Assembly: GCF_001854605.1 (NCBI RefSeq) | Contig: NZ_MKJU01000025.1 | Coordinates: 930,378 to 994,377, forward strand | Origin: Pseudoalteromonas amylolytica | GTDB lineage: Bacteria > Pseudomonadota > Gammaproteobacteria > Enterobacterales > Alteromonadaceae | Length of the DNA: 64,000 nucleotides | Reading direction: 5' to 3' | Part shown: positions 1-9,619 of the stretch, piece by piece | Layout: each line of letters opens with the position of its first letter | How positions within the stretch are numbered: position 1 is the stretch's first letter | Position numbers and translations under genes: made by a program | The notes under the pieces: generated by a model | Seen by the model: the letters and a program-made list of their open reading frames with translations, nothing else | The model's database searches: none | Told to the model about the DNA's origin: nothing

Positions 1-3000
1 TGAGGTAACACGCTAAATCACTGGCCTTTTTATCGAGCATTTGATAGCTGATAGTTTGTAACTGGTCATCAGCATAATACTCTATCGCAGTGGCCTGTGG
101 GCTGCGCTCAACAATGTCAGAAAACCTTTGCTGTATGGTGCTCTGGTTGTCAAACGGCACAAAATCTGAATTGCTTGGTACAGCAAAGCTGAATGTATCT
201 ATGTCTAAAAAGCGTTTATCATTTGCTATTAAAGGTATTGTGTTCAACTGAGTTTGTGGCGCGCTGATAAAGGCACTTAGCAGCCATTGGATGGTCTCTA
301 AACTTTGCTTGGCTGTGCAATGGCTAAACAGCCTTGTGTCATAGCCGAGTGTCAACGACAAACGTTGCCCAGTGCCTACCACAAAGGTAATTGGGTAATG
401 AGTCTCATCTTTGTGTGACTGTTGAATCACCTTAAACGGAGTATGTTCAGTATTATCTAAAGGGTCGTTTGGGTAATTTTCAAAAACATACAGTGCATCA
501 AACAGTTCACTGCCATTTTCAATCTCGCTACAGTCATGCACCAACGTCAGCGCGCTATGGCTGTACGTTGCTAGGCGCAAATGGTTATGCTTAACCGAAG
601 AGATATAATCAGTAACAGTGCCTGAGGTCGGTATATTCAATTTCACGGCTTGAGTATTAATATACAAGCCAACTTTTTGCTCCACATTGACAAAGTCGCT
701 CGGCCTGCCTGAAATGGTTTGCCCAAATAATGCGTAGTCTTTATCACAACAAATGCTAAGCCAGTATCCCCAAACCGCTTGCAACACATGATTGAGAGTA
801 AAGCCATGAGCTTGAGCAAACTGTCTCAATTGCTCATATTTCTCAGGCTCAAGTTCTACCTCAAGCTCTCTAATTGTTTGCGGTTCACTTAGAGTATGCG
901 TGGCAATATGTGCGCTTAATAAGGTTGGCTCACTAGCGTGACGCAGGTAATCTCGCCAAAATGCGCGCTCCCCATCTGCGTCTTTGTTTAATAGATAAGC
1001 AATATAATCACGATAATTATCTTTTACTATTTGTATTGCCTGCCCCTTTATACGTCCATTGTATAAAGTCATTAAATTGGCAAACAAAATGGGTAGTGAC
1101 CAGCCATCCATAATCAAGTGATGGTAAGTCCAGATAAAACCATATTGATCATCAGCAAAGGGAATAAGACGTAAGCGCATACAAGGTGCGCGCGTTAAAT
1201 CAATGCCCGCGTCATACTCTTGCTCAGCGATGTTGGCAATATGAGCTGACATTTGCTCTACAGTTTGCTGCGCTAAAACAGGTGTATCAATGTGCAGCGG
1301 TAGCTCACATTGTGTAAAAACTAACTGCAGCGGCTCATCAATTGCGTTGACAAAGGCACTTCTAAGTATGCTATGTGTAGCAATCACTTGCTGCCAAGCA
1401 TAGGCGAACGCTTCTATATCAAGCTCACCTTCAAACCTCATGACAGCTTGCTCTAGATATGGCGGTGCATGTTGCGTGTGTCGTTGTGCATGTAGCCACA
1501 TGCCTTGTTGCAACATGCTCATCGGGTAGATATCTTCGATGTGTTGTTTCGCAAATGGCGCTATCAGGTTTTGTAGCTGAAGCCTTGACACATCCTTCAA
1601 TAAACTAAAGTCACTCGGTGTATAGTGCCTATCGGTTTGCGCCATGCAGTGACCGACCACCTCATTCAAGCTTTGTACAAAGTGCTCCGCAAACGCTCCA
1701 ACGCGCTGTTCGCTGATGCGATTCTCATCAAAATCAAACGATAATGTAAGCTGCGAGTGACTTACTGCTGCTGTAATTTGCAGACCATAATAAAGGTGAT
1801 TTAAATCACTGTGTAAGTCACCAACCGACTCTTGTGCATCCGCTATCAACCCTGTTTTATTAAGCGCGCCATCGAGCTGGCCTAGGTAGTTAAAAAATAT
1901 CTTATCTTGGGTGTCTATGTGTAATGACTCACGCACAGCTTTTGATGAGTGGTTGTATCGCAACGCACCATAACTACTTGCAATATGAGTTGTGGTGGCA
2001 AGCTGTTCTTTAACATTACAAATAACCTCTGTTAGGTTATTTGCGTTACTGAATAAATGTAGTGGAAACAAAGATGTGAACCAACCAACGCTGCGATCGC
2101 TCGCAAACTGTTGCTGTAGCAATTCACGGCCATGCCCCTCAAGTATAATGATCTGGGACTTGGTTTGATAATGGCGCATCATCGACCACTGCAATGCACT
2201 GAGCAACAATGTTTGCGCACCCGTGCCATAGGCTTGATTCGCCTCTTTGAGCAACGTGCTCGTTGCCTCTGCCGAACAGCTAAACTTGTAGTTTGCACAG
2301 CTTGCAGGTTGTGTTTTCCTAATGGCTGGCAGCGCTAAAACACTGGGGCTTTTAGCATGCTGCGCCAAGCTCTGCCACTTTTCTAAATGCGTCAGTACTT
2401 GGCCCTGAGCTGCAAAAAAGTCACTGATAAGCTTTAAATTTGTGGTGAGTTTAGGCAGCTTCGGCGCACGCGCGCTCAATACATTTTCAACTGCATGTTG
2501 CATGTCTTCAAGCAAAATACGCCACGACACGCCATCAATTAACACATGGTGTGCGACGAGTAGAAGTCGGTTAGCACTTTCGTCCTCTGGCGTTATGATA
2601 TAGCATGCACGTAATAAACTGCCACGTTCAAATGTAAAGCTCGTTTGTAGCTGCTGAGCTGTTTTAACAAGCTTTGCGCGCCAGTTAGACTCTGACGTAA
2701 GATCAATATGCTCCATCACTTCATCAAGCGCAACCTCTTTGGCCACTTCAAGCTGTGTGCCATCAACCACAATACGCAAGCCGTCATGATGAGCTATCAG
2801 CGTATGCATCACCTGTTCAATGTGATGTAAAGACACCGATTTATCCAGCGACAGCATCAGCGCCTGATTCCAATGGGTCGGTTGTGAAAACTGCTGTTCA
2901 AAGAACCACTGCTGGATAGGCAGTGCAGTAAACTTGCCAGCATAAGGTTGTACTTGTGACAATGCGTCTTGTCCAGTGTTTAACTGTGGTACTTGTTTGG

Positions 3001-6000
3001 CCAGTGCTTCAACGCTACTGTAGTTAAATACGTCCGCAACCGAAATTGATAAACCAATTGCACGAGCGCGGCTGGCAATTTGAATACTCAGTATTGAATC
3101 TCCACCATGGGCAAAGAAGTCATCGTTTGCCAAGAACATCTCACTGTTGAGCACATCACGATAAATGTTTAAAAGCTGCGCCTGTGTGCTGTCAAGTGGT
3201 TCACTGATATTACTCACGCTGTTTTGTACGACTTGTTCGCCCTCGAGGGCCAATTCATTTAACGCTCTGTGATTAACTTTACCGTGCGCTGTTAGTGGCA
3301 ACTGCGCTAAAAATACATAGCGATGCGGGTGCATGTATACAGGAAGTTTACGGGTGACCAATTGGCTCACGCCATGTTGTAATGCCTGTTTGGTATCCTC
3401 GTTGGCAACAATAAACGCGACCAACTGTTTGATCTGCTTAGATGAAGAACAGATCTGGACAACACATTCATCAATCGAGTCATGGTTTAGTAGTACCTGC
3501 TCTATCTCTGCCAGTTCAATTCGGTAGCCGCGTAGTTTTACCTGTTCATCATTGCGACCAACATACGCAACCCTGTCGTTATCCACACAACGCACCAAAT
3601 CACCGGTACGATAGGCTCTGACGGCCTTGCCTTGTCCACAATTAAGTGTGACAAAACGTTGTTGTGTTAACTGAGCTTGATGCAAGTACCCTCGGGCTAG
3701 CCCTTCTCCTGCCACGTACAGTTCACCCACCATGCCTTTAGGTACAGGCTGTTGCAAATTATCAAGAATATACAAACTCGTATTGTCTATTGGGGAACCA
3801 ATATCAGGCGCTTGATTTTTGGTTATCACAGCACCCGAGGTGGCCACAACCGACGCTTCGGTTGGTCCATAGTTATTGACAATAATAAAGGGGTGATCGG
3901 ATACATCCACTTGATTAAGCTTATCCCCACCTACCAGCAAGTAATGCAAATACTGCGGCGAAAATTCTTTGTCAGCCAACATAACTTCAGCGATTGGGGT
4001 CGCTAAAAAGCTATGTGTCACCTTATGACGCGTCAACATGTCAGATAGTGCCAACGGCGAATTTAACGTGTCTCTGGTAATAGTCAATACTGCGGCACCA
4101 CAGCACAAATAAGGCCATATTTCCCACGCTGCGGCATCAAACGCAATATTGGCAGTTTGACTGGCAACACTTTGCTGTGACACATTAAACGCTCGCTGAT
4201 GCCACAAGCACAGGTTCATTAAACCTTGATGCGGGATCATCACGCCTTTAGGATTACCTGTGGTGCCAGATGTATAAATCACATATGCAAGTTGCTCTGG
4301 CTTCACCACAGGTAAACCCATAACCTCTTTAGAGGCAACCATAACATCATGCTCTAAGTGGTAGTCATCAATACACAATACGTGGCAGTCAGCGAGGTAA
4401 GTAGACGAAAATTTATCGATATTTTCGCTGCGAGTAATTAACCAATTTGCCTGACAGTCAGAGGCGATAAAATCGATTCTTGCTTGCGGGTAATCCGGGT
4501 CAACTGGTACATAACAGCCACCAGCTTTCAATACCGCGAGCATACTCACCACAAGATCTATTCCCGAGGTCATACTGACCATCACACACTGCTCTGCTAA
4601 CAGTCCTTTTGCCAGTAGATACTGCGCCAACTCTGTACTGCGCTGCAGCAACCATTGATAGCTCGCGGTTTGGGTACTATTTGGGTCTATCAGTGCAATG
4701 TTATTTTTCGATACATTATTGAAGGCAACACTGGCGATTTGATCAATCACGGTTTGCCCATGGCCACCCTCGCTATATTTGCCATGAATGATATGGCTGG
4801 GTATCTGAGTTTTGTTTAGCAAAGGTAATTCAAACACGTTGCGATTTGGCGTCTGAATAATATGCTCTACAAGTACCGCAAACGCATTTTTCATGGCATG
4901 CATGGTGTGTTCACTAAACAAATGAGTGTTGTACGCCCAAGTAAAACGCAACTGCGATTGTCCTTGGTCATCCAGCTCTTCGGTACAGCTTAGTTCAATA
5001 TCAAACTTAACCTGATCCGCTAAGGTTTCTATTGCGCTCGTTTCAAGGCCAGCTAGCTTTAATCGCGTATCAATCTGGGGATTCAACGAAAATGTTAGCT
5101 GAAATACACTTTGATGACTTAAGTCTCTACTGAGTTTTAATTGCTCAACAATTTGCTCAAAAGGCATATGTTGATGCTGATGTATTTCTTGCAGTAGATT
5201 CTTTTGTGCAAGTACCAACCCTTCAAAACTCATATTGGGCGTCAAAACCGTTCGGATCGGTAAAGTATTGACAAAAAAGCCAACCAACGGCTCAAGCTGC
5301 GTGTGGTTTCGACCCGAAAAAGGCGACCCAATTACTACATCTCGGCTGTTGCTAAAGCGTGCTATCAATAGCGAATAAGCGCTGTGTAACCAAGTAAATG
5401 TGGTAACGTCCAAACGTTGGCAGTGAGCACGAATAGCTTCACATGTTGCCTTATTGAATCTTTGCGTCACATGCGCACCTTGTGTCGCCAGCTGTTTCAT
5501 TCTGGGCTTATCCAGCGGTAACTGGTGTAAAGGTGGCGCATTTTCCAAGTGCTTGACCCAAAATGCTTTATGCTGCTTTAGAGTATCGCCGCTTAGGGTG
5601 TTTCTTTGCCAAAGCGCATAATCGGCGTATTGCACAGGCAACGCATTTCTCAAGTTTTCTGGCAACGCCTGAGTATGGGCGTAGTGATGATAAAAATGGG
5701 TAAATTCCGCCACCAGAATGTCTAGAGACTTTGCATCTGATGCGATGTGGTGCATATTAACTAACAGTTTGTAATTGTCACTTTTACACTTCACCAACAC
5801 AACGCGGATCATTAAATCACTGTCTAACCGAAATGGCGTTTGTCTGTCATCACGCAACACCTTTAGCCACAGTCTATTCTTTTGTTCTTCATTGAGCGCA
5901 CTGGCGTCAACATAATTGACGATGTTATCGCGTACCTCATTGATTTTCTGTCTCGGTTTGCCGTCTTGGAGCTTAACAATACAGGTTCTTAATACTTCAT

Positions 6001-9000
6001 GGCGTGCAACAATTGCCTGCCAAGCTTGCGAAAATGCATCAATGTTCAGCATACCTTTGAGCGTAAACGCCGCGCTCATATGATACTCAAGGCTGCCTTG
6101 TTGGAGCTGATCGATACTCCACAAACGTTGCTGTGCAAATGACAACGGCAATGTAGGCTGCTCGCTACGATCAATGGGTATCATTGCAAAGCCCGAATCA
6201 CGCTGAATTTGGTTGTTCTGTGCAACAGCAGCGAGAGACTTGACTTTGGGTTGCTGAAATAAGTCTTTTAAAGTGAGATTAAGTTTGGCCTGCTCACGCA
6301 ATCTGGTAATGACCTGCGTTGCCAACAATGAATGGCCGCCCAATCTAAAGAAATGGCAGTCGCGACCAACCTTAGGCACTTGTAACACCTCAGAAAAGCA
6401 GTTTGCGATGAGCTTTTCAATGGGTGTGCTGGGTTCACTAAACGAGTCACTTGATGAGGTCACAATGTCCAGCGCCAATAGCGCTTTTTTATCGACCTTA
6501 CCATTAACGGTCAACGGCATTTCGGACACAGCAATCACACTACTTGGCAGCATAAACTCAGGCAGTGTCTGACGTAAGTATTGCTGCACCTGCGATGTTA
6601 AATCATCAAATTGTGCTTGGCTGCTAACAACCACAAAGGCACAAATTCTCGCCCCTAGCGTGTCATCACGATTAAGCAAGACCACAACTTCATCAAGCCA
6701 TGGGTGGGCGCGAAGTTGGTTCTCAATTTCTCCCAGCTCAATACGATAGCCTCGTACTTTGACTTGATCATCTATACGGCTTATGTATAGCAGTTCACCG
6801 TTTGCTAAATAGCGAACTAGATCACCAGTTTTATATAGCTTGCCGCCATTTGAAAAAGGGTCTGCAATAAAGCGCTCAGCATTGAGGTCTGCACGTTGCC
6901 AGTAGCCACGACAAACCCCATCACCACCAACGTACAGCTCACCAATCGCCCCCACAGGCAGCAAATGCTGCTGTTTGTCTAATACATAACAAGATGTGGT
7001 AGGAATGGGACGCCCAATATTACTGGCACCTTGGGATATCTCATGCTCAGTAATACGTTTATAAGTAACATGTACCGTCGTTTCGGTAATGCCATACATA
7101 TTTATAAGCGCGCATTCGGCATAACGCTTAGCCCACGGCGCAAGTTTCGCGGGCGCAAGCGCCTCGCCGCCAAATATCACATAGCGTATTTGATTTTTGG
7201 CAAGCTGACTTTCGTCTAGTGCCAGCATAGTGCTTTGTAGCACATAAAATGCGCTAGGTGTTTGGTTAAGTACACTCACCTGTTGTTCGATTAATAGCTT
7301 TGCAAATGCATCACTGTCTTTACTTTGCTCGGCACTCACCACCACTAAGCGGCCACCAAATAGCAACGCGCCATACATTTCCCACACAGAAAAATCGAAG
7401 CAAAAAGAATGGAATAACGTCCAAACGTCCTGTTCATTAAAATCGAATAAGCTCGGCTCAGTAAATAACAACCTCACAACCTGACGATGCTCTATCTGCA
7501 CGCCCTTTGGTCGCCCTGTGGTCCCTGAGGTATAAATCATGTACGCCAAGTGTGTGCTCTGAATATCGATATTTGGGTTCGATGTATCGTCAAGGCCACG
7601 ATAAATTTCTAGGTCATGAATGTTGATAACATTGTCAGCTAACGTATGAAGGCGTGTATAACTGAGTTCATCACAAACAAGTAAGCTGGTGCTCTCCCTA
7701 GCAGCGTTCACATCATTGATGATGTAATCAATTCGATCTTGTGGGTAATCAGGGTCAATCGGCACGTATGCACACCCTGACTTTAGAATAGCCAATAGTG
7801 TTACAACAAGGTCCACACTGCGACCCACACTGACTGGGATCAGTTGCTCTTTACTGACACCTTGTGCCAACAACACCCGAGCTAATTTATTAGCGCGTAG
7901 ATTCAGTTCCTCGTATGTTAAGGTACTCTTTTCATCAGTGAGTGCGATGCGCTTACCAAAGCGCTCTACACATGACTCAAACACATTGACTAGATTTGTA
8001 TTTTTCGGCCAGCTAACATGGTTACACTGCGGTTGAGCAAGTAATGCCTGCTGTTGCTGCGCCGTCACTACGGGAATACTCGCGCAGACTGTATCTGGAC
8101 AAGCGCTGACATGCTCAAGCAGTAAGACAAAGCTGTCTGCCCAATTTTGAATGGTCGCACGCTCGTACAAAGCACTATCAAATTTCCAGTTAAGCAACAC
8201 CCCTTGCTCGCTCAATTGTACATTTAGCTCAAGATCACATTTAATCGCACAATCGCTTTGTTGCGCTCGAACTTCTTCAATGGCAAGCCCAGGTAGAGTA
8301 AATGAGTCTTGTTGGGTTTGTTCTAACGTGAATAAGATCTGAACTAAAGGATGATGGCTTAAATCTCGTTTGCACTGCAGCGCATCCACAAGCTTATCAA
8401 ACGGCATATTTTGATATTCAAATGCCTGCAATATTTGCTCTTTTTGCTTTTGCAGCCAATCAGAAAAGGGGCTGTCTTCTTTAAGCTGTGCGGGGATCAC
8501 TATGGTATTAACAAATAAACCAATGAGCGGCTCAAGTTTAGGATGAATCCGCCCATGAACGGGCGTGCCAACCAACACTTTATCGGCTTGATTGAGCCTG
8601 CCAATGAATAACATAAAGCAGCTTAGCACCCACATAAATGGGGTAACATTTTGCTTAGCGCTTTGTTCGAGTAAGCTTTGTTTAAATGCCACACTCAGCT
8701 GCTGGCGTAGTACCTGTCCTACTAACGCCTGCACGGCAGGCCTTGGCCTATCTGTTGGTAAAGACTGGATCGGGTCTAAATCCGCTAACTGGCTTTGCCA
8801 ATAACCTATGGCATTTGTCAAATACTCATCACTGAGCGTGTCACGCTGCCAATGCGCATAATCAGCATATTGAATCGCAAGCTCTGGTACAGATGGTTCA
8901 ACATGCGCCAAACGTGCACGGTAAATAGCTTCTACTTCCATCACTAGGCGCACCATTGACGCGCCATCTGAAATAATGTGATGCATATTAAACGCTAACC

Positions 9001-9619
9001 AGTGTTCATTGGCATCCGACACCAACAGTACACGCAATAAAGGGCCACGTTCTAAATCAAACCCTTGTTGTTGATGATCTATCAGCGCTTGTTGTACTTT
9101 TTCAAGGCGCAAGGAAGATGGAAATTCGCTGGCATTTATCCACGTAAATGGCGTACTTATTTGCGATTGTATATGTTGCTGCGGGATGCCTTTGCCATCT
9201 GCGACAAACTGCGTGCGCAACAACTCGTGACGGCTGATCACCTCAGCAATGGCTTGCTTAAAGACGCCAACGTCGATTGAGCCATACAACTTGAACTCTA
9301 CAGGCATGTAATATTGCTTTGAACCTTGTAACTGCTCTATAAACCACAAGCCTTCTTGTGCAAAGCTCAGTGGTAAAGGTTCACTGCGAGACACCATAAG
9401 CAGATCTTTGTTGCTACTCTTATTGCTATTTTTCGCAAACTTTTGTTGTACAAAATATTCAATGATCTGAGCTTTGTTTGCGACAATACGAGACTTCAAC
9501 TCATCAGGAAATTCACCATTTTGCTTAAATGCCAAGCCACCATTTTTTTCATATAAGGTAATACCTGCGGCCAGTGCTTCACCAATCAGATTTTCAATTA
9601 ATAAGGTTTGCTCATTCAT
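1..9619 (-). CDS. NRPS, modules 5-7 of the lipopeptide synthetase (3' part outside window)
   Basis: Nonribosomal peptide synthetase, about 3206 residues visible and still open at base 1. Order: TubC-like N-terminal docking segment (1-60); C (HHIISDG near residue 218); A (YTSGTTGRPKG near 700); T (GGHSLLA near 1095); C (HHIASDA near 1291); A (YTSGTTGNPKG near 1786); T of the GGDSI type (near 2173); epimerization domain (HHVLIDGVSWRILLED near 2361, with later EGHGRE and VGWFTSLFP); D-to-L type C (YPMSMLQQGMW, HHLIMDG near 2836); start of a further A domain at the window edge. Code residues read as DFWNIGMVHK (threonine) and DAWLLGNVVK (leucine-like), so the E domain should give D-Leu. The ATG overlaps the upstream gene's stop by one base (TAATG), so the genes are translationally coupled. 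One C domain has Ala for Gly after HHxxxD. Substrates are inferred from codes; domains are seen directly. Confidence 0.95.
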   Translation of the reverse strand, partial: MNEQTLLIENLIGEALAAGITLYEKNGGLAFKQNGEFPDELKSRIVANKAQIIEYFVQQKFAKNSNKSSNKDLLMVSRSEPLPLSFAQEGLWFIEQLQGSKQYYMPVEFKLYGSIDVGVFKQAIAEVISRHELLRTQFVADGKGIPQQHIQSQISTPFTWINASEFPSSLRLEKVQQALIDHQQQGFDLERGPLLRVLLVSDANEHWLAFNMHHIISDGASMVRLVMEVEAIYRARLAHVEPSVPELAIQYADYAHWQRDTLSDEYLTNAIGYWQSQLADLDPIQSLPTDRPRPAVQALVGQVLRQQLSVAFKQSLLEQSAKQNVTPFMWVLSCFMLFIGRLNQADKVLVGTPVHGRIHPKLEPLIGLFVNTIVIPAQLKEDSPFSDWLQKQKEQILQAFEYQNMPFDKLVDALQCKRDLSHHPLVQILFTLEQTQQDSFTLPGLAIEEVRAQQSDCAIKCDLELNVQLSEQGVLLNWKFDSALYERATIQNWADSFVLLLEHVSACPDTVCASIPVVTAQQQQALLAQPQCNHVSWPKNTNLVNVFESCVERFGKRIALTDEKSTLTYEELNLRANKLARVLLAQGVSKEQLIPVSVGRSVDLVVTLLAILKSGCAYVPIDPDYPQDRIDYIINDVNAARESTSLLVCDELSYTRLHTLADNVINIHDLEIYRGLDDTSNPNIDIQSTHLAYMIYTSGTTGRPKGVQIEHRQVVRLLFTEPSLFDFNEQDVWTLFHSFCFDFSVWEMYGALLFGGRLVVVSAEQSKDSDAFAKLLIEQQVSVLNQTPSAFYVLQSTMLALDESQLAKNQIRYVIFGGEALAPAKLAPWAKRYAECALINMYGITETTVHVTYKRITEHEISQGASNIGRPIPTTSCYVLDKQQHLLPVGAIGELYVGGDGVCRGYWQRADLNAERFIADPFSNGGKLYKTGDLVRYLANGELLYISRIDDQVKVRGYRIELGEIENQLRAHPWLDEVVVLLNRDDTLGARICAFVVVSSQAQFDDLTSQVQQYLRQTLPEFMLPSSVIAVSEMPLTVNGKVDKKALLALDIVTSSSDSFSEPSTPIEKLIANCFSEVLQVPKVGRDCHFFRLGGHSLLATQVITRLREQAKLNLTLKDLFQQPKVKSLAAVAQNNQIQRDSGFAMIPIDRSEQPTLPLSFAQQRLWSIDQLQQGSLEYHMSAAFTLKGMLNIDAFSQAWQAIVARHEVLRTCIVKLQDGKPRQKINEVRDNIVNYVDASALNEEQKNRLWLKVLRDDRQTPFRLDSDLMIRVVLVKCKSDNYKLLVNMHHIASDAKSLDILVAEFTHFYHHYAHTQALPENLRNALPVQYADYALWQRNTLSGDTLKQHKAFWVKHLENAPPLHQLPLDKPRMKQLATQGAHVTQRFNKATCEAIRAHCQRLDVTTFTWLHSAYSLLIARFSNSRDVVIGSPFSGRNHTQLEPLVGFFVNTLPIRTVLTPNMSFEGLVLAQKNLLQEIHQHQHMPFEQIVEQLKLSRDLSHQSVFQLTFSLNPQIDTRLKLAGLETSAIETLADQVKFDIELSCTEELDDQGQSQLRFTWAYNTHLFSEHTMHAMKNAFAVLVEHIIQTPNRNVFELPLLNKTQIPSHIIHGKYSEGGHGQTVIDQIASVAFNNVSKNNIALIDPNSTQTASYQWLLQRSTELAQYLLAKGLLAEQCVMVSMTSGIDLVVSMLAVLKAGGCYVPVDPDYPQARIDFIASDCQANWLITRSENIDKFSSTYLADCHVLCIDDYHLEHDVMVASKEVMGLPVVKPEQLAYVIYTSGTTGNPKGVMIPHQGLMNLCLWHQRAFNVSQQSVASQTANIAFDAAAWEIWPYLCCGAAVLTITRDTLNSPLALSDMLTRHKVTHSFLATPIAEVMLADKEFSPQYLHYLLVGGDKLNQVDVSDHPFIIVNNYGPTEASVVATSGAVITKNQAPDIGSPIDNTSLYILDNLQQPVPKGMVGELYVAGEGLARGYLHQAQLTQQRFVTLNCGQGKAVRAYRTGDLVRCVDNDRVAYVGRNDEQVKLRGYRIELAEIEQVLLNHDSIDECVVQICSSSKQIKQLVAFIVANEDTKQALQHGVSQLVTRKLPVYMHPHRYVFLAQLPLTAHGKVNHRALNELALEGEQVVQNSVSNISEPLDSTQAQLLNIYRDVLNSEMFLANDDFFAHGGDSILSIQIASRARAIGLSISVADVFNYSSVEALAKQVPQLNTGQDALSQVQPYAGKFTALPIQQWFFEQQFSQPTHWNQALMLSLDKSVSLHHIEQVMHTLIAHHDGLRIVVDGTQLEVAKEVALDEVMEHIDLTSESNWRAKLVKTAQQLQTSFTFERGSLLRACYIITPEDESANRLLLVAHHVLIDGVSWRILLEDMQHAVENVLSARAPKLPKLTTNLKLISDFFAAQGQVLTHLEKWQSLAQHAKSPSVLALPAIRKTQPASCANYKFSCSAEATSTLLKEANQAYGTGAQTLLLSALQWSMMRHYQTKSQIIILEGHGRELLQQQFASDRSVGWFTSLFPLHLFSNANNLTEVICNVKEQLATTTHIASSYGALRYNHSSKAVRESLHIDTQDKIFFNYLGQLDGALNKTGLIADAQESVGDLHSDLNHLYYGLQITAAVSHSQLTLSFDFDENRISEQRVGAFAEHFVQSLNEVVGHCMAQTDRHYTPSDFSLLKDVSRLQLQNLIAPFAKQHIEDIYPMSMLQQGMWLHAQRHTQHAPPYLEQAVMRFEGELDIEAFAYAWQQVIATHSILRSAFVNAIDEPLQLVFTQCELPLHIDTPVLAQQTVEQMSAHIANIAEQEYDAGIDLTRAPCMRLRLIPFADDQYGFIWTYHHLIMDGWSLPILFANLMTLYNGRIKGQAIQIVKDNYRDYIAYLLNKDADGERAFWRDYLRHASEPTLLSAHIATHTLSEPQTIRELEVELEPEKYEQLRQFAQAHGFTLNHVLQAVWGYWLSICCDKDYALFGQTISGRPSDFVNVEQKVGLYINTQAVKLNIPTSGTVTDYISSVKHNHLRLATYSHSALTLVHDCSEIENGSELFDALYVFENYPNDPLDNTEHTPFKVIQQSHKDETHYPITFVVGTGQRLSLTLGYDTRLFSHCTAKQSLETIQWLLSAFISAPQTQLNTIPLIANDKRFLDIDTFSFAVPSNSDFVPFDNQSTIQQRFSDIVERSPQATAIEYYADDQLQTISYQMLDKKASDLACYL

